From assembly GCA_050186725.1 (NCBI GenBank), contig JBFWYG010000042.1, forward strand, positions 1 through 36,839: DNA of 36,839 nucleotides, in the 5' to 3' direction. A program made the translations under genes and the position numbers. The notes under the pieces were generated by a model. It did no database searches and had not been told where the DNA came from. It worked only from the letters and a program-made list of their open reading frames with translations. Positions 8,279-16,422 of the stretch are shown piece by piece. The stretch is from JADJYF01 sp050186725 (GTDB lineage: Bacteria; Pseudomonadota; Gammaproteobacteria; Ga0077536). Positions within the stretch are counted from its first letter, which is position 1. Each line of letters opens with the position of its first letter.

Positions 8279-9524
8279 GATTCGCAACCTGACGCTGAAC
8301 TTCGGGCCGCAGCATCCGGCCGCGCACGGCGTGCTGCGCCTGGTGCTGGAGATGGACGGCGAGGTCATCGAGCGCGCCGATCCGCACATCGGCCTGCTCC
8401 ATCGCGGCACCGAGAAGCTGGCCGAGAACAAGCCGTTCAACCAGTCCATCGGCTACATGGACCGGCTCGACTACGTATCGATGATGTGCAACGAGCATGC
8501 CTACGTGCTCGCTATCGAGAAACTGTGTGGCATCACGCCACCGATACGCGCGCAGTACATCCGCGTTATGTTCGACGAGATCACCCGCATCCTGAACCAC
8601 CTCATGTGGCTCGGCGCGCATGGTCTCGACATCGGCGCGATGACCATGTTCCTGTACTGCTTCCGCGAGCGCGAAGACCTGATGGACTGCTACGAGGCGG
8701 TCTCCGGCGCGCGCATGCACGCGACCTACTATCGCCCGGGCGGCGTGTACCGCGACCTGCCCGAGGCCATGCCGCAGTACCAGGTCTCGAAGTGGCGGAG
8801 CGCGAAGGACGTCGAGCAGCTGAACGCGAACCGCCAGGGTTCGATGCTCGACTTCATCGAGGACTTCACCAAGCGCTTTCCGGCCTGCGTCGACGAGTAC
8901 GAGACGCTCCTGACCGACAACCGCATCTGGAAGCAGCGCACCGTCGACATCGGCATCGTCACCATCGAACGCGCGCTGGAACTCGGCTTCACCGGCCCCA
9001 TGCTGCGCGGTTCGGGCCTGGCCTGGGACCTGCGCAAGAAGCAGCCCTACGAGGTCTATGCCGATATGGACTTCGACATCCCGGTGGGCGTGAAGGGCGA
9101 CTGCTACGACCGCTACCTGGTGCGGGTCGAGGAGATGCGCCAGTCCAATCGCATCATCCAGCAGTGCATCGCCTGGCTGCGCGCCAATCCCGGCCCGGTG
9201 ATGCTGGACGACCACAAGCTCACCCCGCCCAAGCGCGCCGACATGAAGGGCGACATGGAATCGCTCATCCATCACTTCAAGCTCTTCACCGAGGGCTACT
9301 GCGTGCCGGAAGGCGAGGTCTACGCCGCGGTCGAGCATCCCAAGGGCGAGTTCGGCATCTACCTGGTGTCGGACGGCGCGAACAAGCCCTACCGGCTCAA
9401 GGCGCGCGCCCCCGGCTTCGCGCACCTGTCGGCCATGAACGAACTGGTGAAGGGCCACATGCTGGCCGACGTGGTGGCCATCATCGGCACCATGGACATC
9501 GTCTTCGGAGAGATCGACCGCTAA
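8271..9524 (+). CDS. nuoD: NADH-quinone oxidoreductase subunit D
   Basis: The 49-kDa-type subunit of complex I that forms much of the quinone-reduction site with NuoB. It is evolutionarily related to [NiFe]-hydrogenase large subunits. Of 417 aa, His19 in FGPQHPAAHG and Tyr68 in GYMDRLDYVS are separated by 49 residues, the same spacing as the quinone-binding His38/Tyr87 of Thermus Nqo4. LLHRGTEKLAENK and the C-terminal DVVAIIGTMDIVFGEIDR are typical. Translation probably couples to nuoC through the 8-nt overlap. Confidence 0.97.
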   Translation: MPEIRNLTLNFGPQHPAAHGVLRLVLEMDGEVIERADPHIGLLHRGTEKLAENKPFNQSIGYMDRLDYVSMMCNEHAYVLAIEKLCGITPPIRAQYIRVMFDEITRILNHLMWLGAHGLDIGAMTMFLYCFREREDLMDCYEAVSGARMHATYYRPGGVYRDLPEAMPQYQVSKWRSAKDVEQLNANRQGSMLDFIEDFTKRFPACVDEYETLLTDNRIWKQRTVDIGIVTIERALELGFTGPMLRGSGLAWDLRKKQPYEVYADMDFDIPVGVKGDCYDRYLVRVEEMRQSNRIIQQCIAWLRANPGPVMLDDHKLTPPKRADMKGDMESLIHHFKLFTEGYCVPEGEVYAAVEHPKGEFGIYLVSDGANKPYRLKARAPGFAHLSAMNELVKGHMLADVVAIIGTMDIVFGEIDR

Positions 9525-9534
9525 GGTCCGCACC

Positions 9535-10032
9535 ATGAGCGCATCACACGACCACGGGCTGTCCCACCATGCGCGCGAGATCATCGACGCGTGGGTCGCC
9601 AAGTACCCGTCCGATCGCAAGGCCTCCGCGGTACTCGCGGCGCTGCGCGAAGTGCAGCACGAGAACCACGGCTTCCTGACCACGCCGCTGATGGACGCGG
9701 TGGCCGACTACCTCGACATGCCGCGCATTGCGGTCTACGAGGTCGCGAGCTTCTACTCGATGTTCGAGACCAAGCCCTGCGGTCGCAACGCGGTGGCCAT
9801 CTGCACCAATATCTCCTGCATGCTGCGCGGCAGTGACGACATCGTGAAGCACGTCGAGAAGAAGCTCGGCATCCGCATCGGCGAGTCCACGCCCGATGGC
9901 CGCATCTTCTTGAAGCCCGAAGAAGAATGCCTCGCCGCCTGCTGCGGCGCGCCCATGATGCAGGTCAACCACGTGTACCACGAGAACCTCACCATCGACC
10001 GCGTCGACGAAATCCTGGACGGCCTCGAATGA
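9535..10032 (+). CDS. nuoE: NADH-quinone oxidoreductase subunit E
   Basis: The 24-kDa-type subunit with a thioredoxin-like fold that binds the [2Fe-2S] cluster N1a next to the NADH site. The four ligands are visible: C90 and C95 in AICTNISCMLRG, and C132 and C136 in EEECLAACCGAP. Length is 165 aa, normal for the family. The stop overlaps the nuoF start (ATGA at 10029-10032). Confidence 0.97.
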   Translation: MSASHDHGLSHHAREIIDAWVAKYPSDRKASAVLAALREVQHENHGFLTTPLMDAVADYLDMPRIAVYEVASFYSMFETKPCGRNAVAICTNISCMLRGSDDIVKHVEKKLGIRIGESTPDGRIFLKPEEECLAACCGAPMMQVNHVYHENLTIDRVDEILDGLE

Positions 10033-11333
10033 GCGACCTGAAGCTCGACCTGACCTGCTACGCCACGCGCAATCTGCCGGAGCCGTGGTCGATGGCGACC
10101 TACCGCTCGATCGGCGGTTACAGTGCGTGGGAGAAGATCCTGCGCGAGAAGACGCCGCAGAGCGAGATCATCGACATCGTCAAGGCGGCCGGCCTGCGCG
10201 GCCGCGGCGGCGCGGGCTTCCCGGCCGGCGTGAAGTGGAGCTTCATGCCCAAGGGCGACGTGCAGCGCTACCTGGTGTGCAATTCGGATGAATCCGAGCC
10301 CGGCACCTGCAAGGACCGCGACATCCTGCGCTTCAACCCGCACGCCCTGGTCGAGGGCATGGCCATCGCCGGCTACGCCATGGGCGCGACGGTCGGCTAC
10401 AACTACATGCGCGGCGAATTCATGGACGAGCCGGCCATCCATTTCCAGAACGCGCTCGCGGAAGCCTACGCCGCCGGCCTGCTCGGCAAGAACATCCAAG
10501 GGACCGGCATCGACTTCGATCTCTACGATCACCTCGGTGCCGGCGCCTATATCTGCGGTGAAGAGACCGCGCTGCTGGAATCCCTCGAAGGCAAGAAGGG
10601 TCAGCCGCGCTTCAAGCCGCCGTTCCCGGCGAGCTACGGCCTGTACGGCAAGCCGACCACCATCAACAACACCGAGACCCTGTCCTCGGTGCCGACCATC
10701 CTGCGCAACGGCGCGGAGTGGTTCGCGGGCCTCGGCAAGCCGAACAACGGCGGCACCAAGATCTTCTCCGTCAGCGGGCATGTGAACAAGCCGGGCAACT
10801 TCGAAGTGCCGATGGGCACGCCGTTTCGCAAGCTGCTCGAGCTCGCCGGCGGCGTGCTGGATGGCCGTCCGCTCAAGGCCGTCATCCCGGGCGGCTCCTC
10901 GGTGCCGGTGCTGAAGGGCGAGGTCATGCTCGAACTCGACATGGACTACGACAGCATCTCCAAGGCCGGCTCGATGCTCGGCTCGGGCGCGGTCATCGTC
11001 ATGAACGACACCGCCGACATGGTCAAGGCGCTGCAGCGCATCTCGCGCTTCTACTACTCCGAGTCCTGCGGCCAGTGCACGCCCTGCCGCGAAGGCACCG
11101 GCTGGCTGTACCGCATGCTGACCCGCATCGTGAACGGCGAGGGCGAGCCGGCCGATCTCGACAAGCTCGACCTCGTCGCCAGCAAGATCGAAGGCCGCAC
11201 CATCTGCGCGCTCGGCGACGCAGCGGCCATGCCCGTGCGCAGCTTCGTGCGCACCTTCCGCCACGAGTTCGAGTACTACATCGAGCACGGGCATAGCATC
11301 CTCGAAGCGCGCGGCCATTCCGCCGCCGCCTGA
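10029..11333 (+). CDS. nuoF: NADH-quinone oxidoreductase subunit F
   Basis: The 51-kDa-type flavoprotein that oxidises NADH through FMN and passes electrons to cluster N3. GLRGRGGAGFPAGVKW is the glycine-rich NADH/FMN motif near residue 55. CNSDESEPGTCKDRDI and AYICGEETALLESLEG are also diagnostic. N3 ligands are C347, C350 and C353 in SCGQCTPCREGTGW, plus C393 in GRTICALGD. ATG 10029 gives 434 aa; the frame is open further upstream, but that part overlaps nuoE and has no similarity to the family. Confidence 0.97.
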   Translation: MSDLKLDLTCYATRNLPEPWSMATYRSIGGYSAWEKILREKTPQSEIIDIVKAAGLRGRGGAGFPAGVKWSFMPKGDVQRYLVCNSDESEPGTCKDRDILRFNPHALVEGMAIAGYAMGATVGYNYMRGEFMDEPAIHFQNALAEAYAAGLLGKNIQGTGIDFDLYDHLGAGAYICGEETALLESLEGKKGQPRFKPPFPASYGLYGKPTTINNTETLSSVPTILRNGAEWFAGLGKPNNGGTKIFSVSGHVNKPGNFEVPMGTPFRKLLELAGGVLDGRPLKAVIPGGSSVPVLKGEVMLELDMDYDSISKAGSMLGSGAVIVMNDTADMVKALQRISRFYYSESCGQCTPCREGTGWLYRMLTRIVNGEGEPADLDKLDLVASKIEGRTICALGDAAAMPVRSFVRTFRHEFEYYIEHGHSILEARGHSAAA

Positions 11334-11350
11334 ACGCACAGACCGCGAGC

Positions 11351-13750
11351 ATGAGCGACGACCGCGTCAAGATTGAAGTCGACGGCCAGACCATCGAGGC
11401 CCGCAAGGGCGCGATGCTGATCGAGGCCACCGATGCCGCCGGCATCTACGTGCCGCGCTTCTGCTACCACAAGCACCTGTCGGTGGCGGCCAACTGCCGC
11501 ATGTGCCTGGTGGAAGTGGAGAAGGCGCCGAAGTGCATGCCGGCCTGCGCGACGCCGATCATGGACGGCATGAAGGTCTTCACCCGCTCGCCGAAGGCGG
11601 TGGCCGCGCAGCACGCGACCATGGAGTTCCTGCTGATCAACCATCCGCTCGACTGCCCGATCTGCGACCAGGGCGGCGAGTGCGAACTGCAGGACCTCGC
11701 GATGGGCTACGGCGGTGACGTCTCGCAGTTCACCGAGAAGAAGCGCGTGGTGCGCGACAAGAACATCGGTCCGCTGGTGCAGACCGACATGACGCGTTGC
11801 ATCCACTGCACCCGCTGCGTGCGCTTCGGCGAAGAGATCGCGGGCCTGCGCGAACTCGGCGCCACCGGCCGCGGCGAGCACATGGAAATTGGCACCTACG
11901 TCGCCAAGGCCATGACCTCGGAACTGTCCGGCAACGTCATCGACCTGTGCCCGGTCGGCGCGCTGACCAACAAGCCCTACCGCTACTCCGCGCGCGCCTG
12001 GGAACTCCAGCAGCGCGACGGCATCGCGCCCCACGACGCGCTCGGCGCCAACGTGCACTTCCACGTGAAGGGCCCGGTGGTGAAGCGCGTGGTGCCGAAG
12101 GAGAACGCCGACGTCAACGGCACCTGGCTCTCCGATCGCGATCGCTACAGCTACCAGGGCATGAACAGCGACGCGCGCCTGCAGAGCCCCCGCATCAAGC
12201 GCGACGGCCGCTGGGCCGAGTGCGACTGGGAGACGGCGCTGGATGCAGCCGCCGCGGGCCTGAAAGGCGTGGCCGCGGCGGACGCCGATCAACTGGCCGC
12301 GCTGGCCTCGCCGAATTCCACTACCGAGGAGTTCTACCTCCTCCAGCGCCTGGTCCGCGCGCTCGGTTCGCACAATGTCGATCACCGCCTGCGCCAGCGC
12401 GATTTCGCCGACCAGAGCGCCGAACCGCTGTTTCCCGGCGTGGACTCGCTGGCAGCGCTCGAGAGCGCTGACGCGGTGCTGCTGCTCGGCGCCTATCCGC
12501 GTCACGAGAACCCGCTGCTGAACCTCGCGCTGCGCAAGGCGGCGCTGAAGGGCGCCGCGATCATCCACCTCACCAGCCATGCGCGTGAGTTCAACTACGA
12601 CATCGCCGGGCAGGTGACGGTGAAACCGTCGCAGCTGCTCGGCGCCGCCGCGAGCTTCGCCGCGGCGCTGGCCGGCGCCAAGGGCGTGAGCCTGGCCGCG
12701 CCGACGGACAAGCTCGCGCAGCAGCATGCGCGTGACGACGCGCAGCTCGCGGCGCTCGCCGCGCGCTTCGCCAAGGCCAGCCGCCCGGTGGTGCTGACCG
12801 GCGCAGAGACCAACGCCCATCCGCTGCGCGGCGCGCTTGCGCAGGTCGCCGCGGCCATCGGCCAGGCGAGCGGCGCCAGTGTCGGCGAACTCGCCGACGG
12901 CGCGAACGGTGCGGGCGCCTGGCTCGCCGGCGCGGTGCCGCATCGCGGTCCCGCGGGCCGCAAGCTGGACAAGCCGGGCCGCGACGCGCGTGCGCTGACC
13001 GAACAGCCGCGTCGCGCCTACCTGCTGCTCGGCGTGGAACCGGATCTGGACAGCGCCGACGGCGCGCGCCTCATGGCCGCTTTGGACCAGGCGCAATGCG
13101 TGGTCGCACTGACGGCCTTCGCGAGCCCCGCGCTCGAAGCCGTGGCCGACGTGCTGCTGCCCGTGGCGCTCTACGGCGAGAACGAGGGTTCCTTCGTCAA
13201 CCTCACCGGCCGCTGGCAACGATTCGCGGCGGCGGTGCGTGCGCGCGGCGACGCGCGCGCGGCCTGGAAGGTGCTGCGCGTGCTTGGCAACAAGCTCGCG
13301 CTGGCCGGTTTCGACGCGGTGGCGGTGGAAGACATCACCCGCGAGATCGAGGCCCTGGTCGGCCAGGTGAAGCGCGATGCGCGCGCGACCCCGACGCTCG
13401 AGACGAGCGCGCTTGCCATCGACCCCGCGCGCCTCGAACTGCTGGTGGAAACCCCGATGTACGCCACCGACGCCCTGGTGCGTCACGCGGCCGCGCTGCA
13501 GGAGATGCCGCAGGCGGGCGACGAGGGCGTACGCGTCAACGCGGCGACCGCCGCGGGACACAAGCTCGTGGCCGGTCAGCGCGTGACGCTCGCGCGCGAC
13601 GGCATCGAGGCGACCGGCACCTTGACGCTGGACGAGGGCCTGGCCGACGGCGTGGTGCTGGTATGCGCGGCGCGCCCGGCGCTGGCGCCCGTCGCGGTCA
13701 ACGGCGCCGCCGTCACGCTCGCCGCGGCGCGCGGGGAGGCGGCCGCATGA
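11351..13750 (+). CDS. nuoG: NADH-quinone oxidoreductase subunit G
   Basis: The 75-kDa-type subunit of complex I that carries the chain of iron-sulfur clusters in the peripheral arm. The N-terminal ferredoxin-like domain has CYHKH and CRMCLVEVE ligands. His-containing CDQGGECELQDLAM, then MTRCIHCTRCVRFGEEIAG and DLCPVGALTNKPY supply the [4Fe-4S] clusters. The C-terminal two thirds resemble a degenerate molybdopterin-oxidoreductase fold, as in other NuoG proteins. It is Ala-rich and weakly conserved. At 799 aa it is shorter than E. coli NuoG (about 900). The stop overlaps nuoH (ATGA at 13747-13750). Confidence 0.96.
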   Translation: MSDDRVKIEVDGQTIEARKGAMLIEATDAAGIYVPRFCYHKHLSVAANCRMCLVEVEKAPKCMPACATPIMDGMKVFTRSPKAVAAQHATMEFLLINHPLDCPICDQGGECELQDLAMGYGGDVSQFTEKKRVVRDKNIGPLVQTDMTRCIHCTRCVRFGEEIAGLRELGATGRGEHMEIGTYVAKAMTSELSGNVIDLCPVGALTNKPYRYSARAWELQQRDGIAPHDALGANVHFHVKGPVVKRVVPKENADVNGTWLSDRDRYSYQGMNSDARLQSPRIKRDGRWAECDWETALDAAAAGLKGVAAADADQLAALASPNSTTEEFYLLQRLVRALGSHNVDHRLRQRDFADQSAEPLFPGVDSLAALESADAVLLLGAYPRHENPLLNLALRKAALKGAAIIHLTSHAREFNYDIAGQVTVKPSQLLGAAASFAAALAGAKGVSLAAPTDKLAQQHARDDAQLAALAARFAKASRPVVLTGAETNAHPLRGALAQVAAAIGQASGASVGELADGANGAGAWLAGAVPHRGPAGRKLDKPGRDARALTEQPRRAYLLLGVEPDLDSADGARLMAALDQAQCVVALTAFASPALEAVADVLLPVALYGENEGSFVNLTGRWQRFAAAVRARGDARAAWKVLRVLGNKLALAGFDAVAVEDITREIEALVGQVKRDARATPTLETSALAIDPARLELLVETPMYATDALVRHAAALQEMPQAGDEGVRVNAATAAGHKLVAGQRVTLARDGIEATGTLTLDEGLADGVVLVCAARPALAPVAVNGAAVTLAAARGEAAA

Positions 13751-14805
13751 TCAATCCCTTCGCGCTGCTGCAGGAACAACTCACGGCGCTCGGCTTCATC
13801 CCGGCGCCGCTGGTGGTGGTGGCGGTGATCGTCGCCAAGATTCTCGTCATCGTGCTGCCGCTGATGGGCGGCGTCGCCTACCTGACGCTGGCCGAGCGCA
13901 AGGTCATCGGTTACATCCAGGTGCGCCTGGGCCCCAACCGCGTCGGCCCCAAGGGCCTGCTGCAGCCCATCGCCGATGCCTTGAAACTCCTGACCAAGGA
14001 GATGGTGGTACCGACCGGCGCCAGCCGTTTCCTGTTCATCATCGCGCCGATCCTCGCGCTCGGTCCGGCGCTCGCCGCCTGGGCGGTGATCCCGTTCCAC
14101 AGCGAAGTGGTGCTGGCCGACATCAACGCGGGGCTCCTGTACCTGCTCGCGCTGACCTCGCTCGGCGTGTACGGCATCATCGTCGCCGGCTGGTCGTCCA
14201 ACTCCAAGTACGCGTTCCTGGGCGCGATGCGCTCGGCGGCGCAGATCGTCTCCTACGAAATCGCCATGGGCTTCGCCCTGGTCGGCGTGCTGGTCGCGGC
14301 CGGCAGCCTGAATCTCGGCGACATCGTGGAAGCCCAGCGCGGCGGTCTCGGGCCCTTCAGCTGGTTCTGGGTGCCGCTGCTGCCGCTGTTCGTCATCTAT
14401 TTCATCTCCGGCGTGGCGGAGACCAACCGCGCGCCCTTCGACGTCTCGGAAGGCGAGTCGGAAATCGTCGCCGGCTTCCACGTGGAATACGCGGGCATGG
14501 GCTTCGCGCTGTTCTTCCTGGCCGAATACGCCAACATGATTCTCATCTCGGCCCTGACCTCGGTGATGTTCCTCGGCGGCTGGCTGTCGCCTGTGCCGGG
14601 CATTCCGGACGGCATCCACTGGTTCCTGGCCAAGACCAGCTTCTTCCTGTTCCTGTTCCTGTGGTTCCGCGCGACCTTCCCGCGCTACCGCTACGACCAG
14701 ATCATGCGTCTCGGCTGGAAGGTCTTCCTGCCGATCACCATCGTCTGGATCGTGGTCGTGGCCGCCATGGTCGTGTGGAAGCTGCCGCCCTGGTTCGCGG
14801 CCTGA
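13747..14805 (+). CDS. nuoH: NADH-quinone oxidoreductase subunit H
   Basis: Membrane subunit that joins the peripheral and membrane arms and forms part of the quinone channel. The 352-aa protein has about eight hydrophobic helices. The conserved RKVIGYIQVRLGPNRVGPKG loop comes after helix 1. The acidic loop GVAETNRAPFDVSEGESEIV (about residues 222-241) lies at the quinone cavity. ATG 13747 overlaps the nuoG stop; an in-frame extension upstream lies entirely within nuoG and is not real. Confidence 0.97.
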   Translation: MINPFALLQEQLTALGFIPAPLVVVAVIVAKILVIVLPLMGGVAYLTLAERKVIGYIQVRLGPNRVGPKGLLQPIADALKLLTKEMVVPTGASRFLFIIAPILALGPALAAWAVIPFHSEVVLADINAGLLYLLALTSLGVYGIIVAGWSSNSKYAFLGAMRSAAQIVSYEIAMGFALVGVLVAAGSLNLGDIVEAQRGGLGPFSWFWVPLLPLFVIYFISGVAETNRAPFDVSEGESEIVAGFHVEYAGMGFALFFLAEYANMILISALTSVMFLGGWLSPVPGIPDGIHWFLAKTSFFLFLFLWFRATFPRYRYDQIMRLGWKVFLPITIVWIVVVAAMVVWKLPPWFAA

Positions 14806-14815
14806 GGAAAACTCC

Positions 14816-15304
14816 ATGAGCGCAGTCGCCGACTATTTCAAGAGTCTGACCCTGTGGGAACTGGTGAAGGGCCTCAAGCTCACCGGTACCTACCTGTTCG
14901 ACCGCAAGATCACCGTGCAGTACCCGGAGGAGAAGACGCCGATGTCGCCGCGCTTCCGCGGGCTGCACGCGCTGCGCCGCTATCCGAACGGCGAAGAGCG
15001 CTGCATCGCCTGCAAGCTGTGCGAGGCGGTGTGCCCGGCGCTGGCCATCACCATCGAGTCCGAGCCGCGCGATGACGGCACGCGGCGCACCACCAAGTAC
15101 GAAATCGATCTCACCAAGTGCATCTTCTGCGGCTTCTGCGAAGAGTCCTGCCCGGTGGATTCCATCGTCGAGACCCGCCATTTCGAGTATCACGGCGAGA
15201 AGCGCGGCGACCTGCTCATGACCAAGGAGAAGCTGCTCGCGAACGCCGAGCGCTTCGAGGCCCAGATAGCCGCCGATCGCGCCACCGAGGCGCGCTACCG
15301 CTGA
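14816..15304 (+). CDS. nuoI: NADH-quinone oxidoreductase subunit I
   Basis: The 23-kDa-type ferredoxin-like subunit that carries clusters N6a and N6b between NuoG and NuoB. Two complete CxxCxxCxxxCP motifs are present: C63, C66, C69, C73 (CIACKLCEAVCP) and C102, C105, C108, C112 (CIFCGFCEESCP). Length is 162 aa. GAGGAA lies 6 nt before the ATG. An unusually long 150-bp gap follows before nuoJ. Confidence 0.97.
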   Translation: MSAVADYFKSLTLWELVKGLKLTGTYLFDRKITVQYPEEKTPMSPRFRGLHALRRYPNGEERCIACKLCEAVCPALAITIESEPRDDGTRRTTKYEIDLTKCIFCGFCEESCPVDSIVETRHFEYHGEKRGDLLMTKEKLLANAERFEAQIAADRATEARYR

Positions 15305-15388
15305 CGGGCCGGCGGCACACCAAGAACGCACTACAACGGGAGGGGGACGACGGAGCCAAGCTGAACGGGGCCAGCGCGGCGCGCTGCG

Positions 15389-15404
15389 GGAAACACGTGT
15401 TTCC
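15389..15404. promoter_or_regulatory. 16-bp perfect palindrome in the nuoI–nuoJ gap
   Basis: GGAAACACGTGTTTCC is its own reverse complement. It sits in the 150-bp non-coding gap (15305-15454), the only gap above 50 bp inside the nuo cluster. The size and symmetry fit a dimeric regulator's site or an RNA hairpin. No -35/-10 pair is evident nearby. A Shine-Dalgarno-like GGGAGGGGG (starting near 15340) has no obvious start codon behind it. Confidence 0.4.
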
Positions 15405-15454
15405 TGGCCGGTGCCGCACGCGGGCGGAGTTCGCGTGCCGTCTTACCACATTGC

Positions 15455-16057
15455 ATGTTCGAACAAGTGGTCTTCTACACCTTCGCCGCGGTGCTTACGC
15501 TCGCCGCCGGCATGGTGATCACGGTGCGCAATCCGGTGCACGCGGCGCTGTTCCTGGTGCTGGCCTTCTTCGCGAGCTCGGGCCTGTGGCTGCTGCTGGA
15601 AGCCGAGTTCCTCGCCATTGCGCTCGTGCTGGTCTACGTCGGCGCGGTGATGGTGCTGTTCCTGTTCGTGGTCATGATGCTGGACATCAACCTGACCGTG
15701 CTGCGCGAGGGCTTCGCCCGCTACCTGCCCATCGCCGGCATCGCGGCGGTGCTGATGTTCGTCGCGGTGGGTTCGGTGCTGAACCAGGAGAACTTCACCC
15801 TGGCCAAGACCGCGACCGAGGTCGCTCACCCGGCCGACTACAACAACACCCGTGAACTCGGACTCGCGCTCTACACCCAGTACGTGTGGCCCTTCGAAAT
15901 AGCGGCCGTGCTGCTCCTGGTCGCGATCATCGCGGCCATCGCGCTGACCTTGCGCCACACCCGCCAGACCAAGGCGCCCAAGCCCGAGAAGCAGGTGGCC
16001 GTACGCCGCGAGGACCGCGTGCGCCTGGTCAAGGTCGAAGCCGAGCGCCAGGGCTGA
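15455..16057 (+). CDS. nuoJ: NADH-quinone oxidoreductase subunit J
   Basis: Membrane subunit of complex I next to NuoH, NuoA and NuoK. The 200-aa product has five hydrophobic helices. It opens with MFEQVVFYTFAAVL and carries the conserved VRNPVHAALFLVL segment and ALVLVYVGAVMVLFLFVVMM, which contains the conserved pi-bulge helix 3. The charged tail of about 30 residues (RHTRQTKAPKPEKQ onward) is cytoplasmic by inference. The ATG at 15455 has no recognisable Shine-Dalgarno, unlike its neighbours. Confidence 0.96.
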   Translation: MFEQVVFYTFAAVLTLAAGMVITVRNPVHAALFLVLAFFASSGLWLLLEAEFLAIALVLVYVGAVMVLFLFVVMMLDINLTVLREGFARYLPIAGIAAVLMFVAVGSVLNQENFTLAKTATEVAHPADYNNTRELGLALYTQYVWPFEIAAVLLLVAIIAAIALTLRHTRQTKAPKPEKQVAVRREDRVRLVKVEAERQG

Positions 16058-16067
16058 GGACGACACC

Positions 16068-16373
16068 ATGTTGACCGTGACCCATTTCCTGACCCTCGGC
16101 GCGGTGCTGTTCTGCCTGTCGGTGGCCGGCATCTTCATCAACCGCAAGAACGTCATCGTGCTCCTGATGTGCATCGAGCTGATGCTGCTCGCGGTCAACA
16201 TGAACTTCATCGCCTTCTCGCACTTCAACGGCGACGTCGCCGGCCAGGTGTTCGTGTTCTTCATTCTCACCGTGGCCGCGGCGGAGGCCGCCATCGGCCT
16301 TGCCATCCTGGTGGTGCTGTTCCGCAACCGCAGTTCGATCAACGTCGAGGACCTCGACGCCATGAAGGGCTGA
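16068..16373 (+). CDS. nuoK: NADH-quinone oxidoreductase subunit K
   Basis: Small three-helix membrane subunit (101 aa) related to MrpC antiporter subunits. It belongs to the E-channel that links quinone reduction to proton pumping. The two conserved helix glutamates are visible as Glu37 (LLMCIELMLLAVNMNF) and Glu73 (TVAAAEAAIGLAILV). It begins 10 nt after nuoJ. A GAGGA lies upstream at normal distance. Confidence 0.97.
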   Translation: MLTVTHFLTLGAVLFCLSVAGIFINRKNVIVLLMCIELMLLAVNMNFIAFSHFNGDVAGQVFVFFILTVAAAEAAIGLAILVVLFRNRSSINVEDLDAMKG

Positions 16374-16422
16374 GCGGTGCCGTCCACGCACGACCTACGC
16401 CACGCAATCCTGGGCCAGCCGC

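Noticed and set aside
9927..10028. N-terminal extension of nuoF inside nuoE
   Set aside because: The extension reads nuoE in another frame. The ATGA overlap at 10029 gives the normal nuoF N-terminus.
11276..13561. 761-codon minus-strand open frame opposite nuoG
   Set aside because: Antisense shadow of nuoG with Arg/His/Gly-rich low-complexity content and no recognisable motif.
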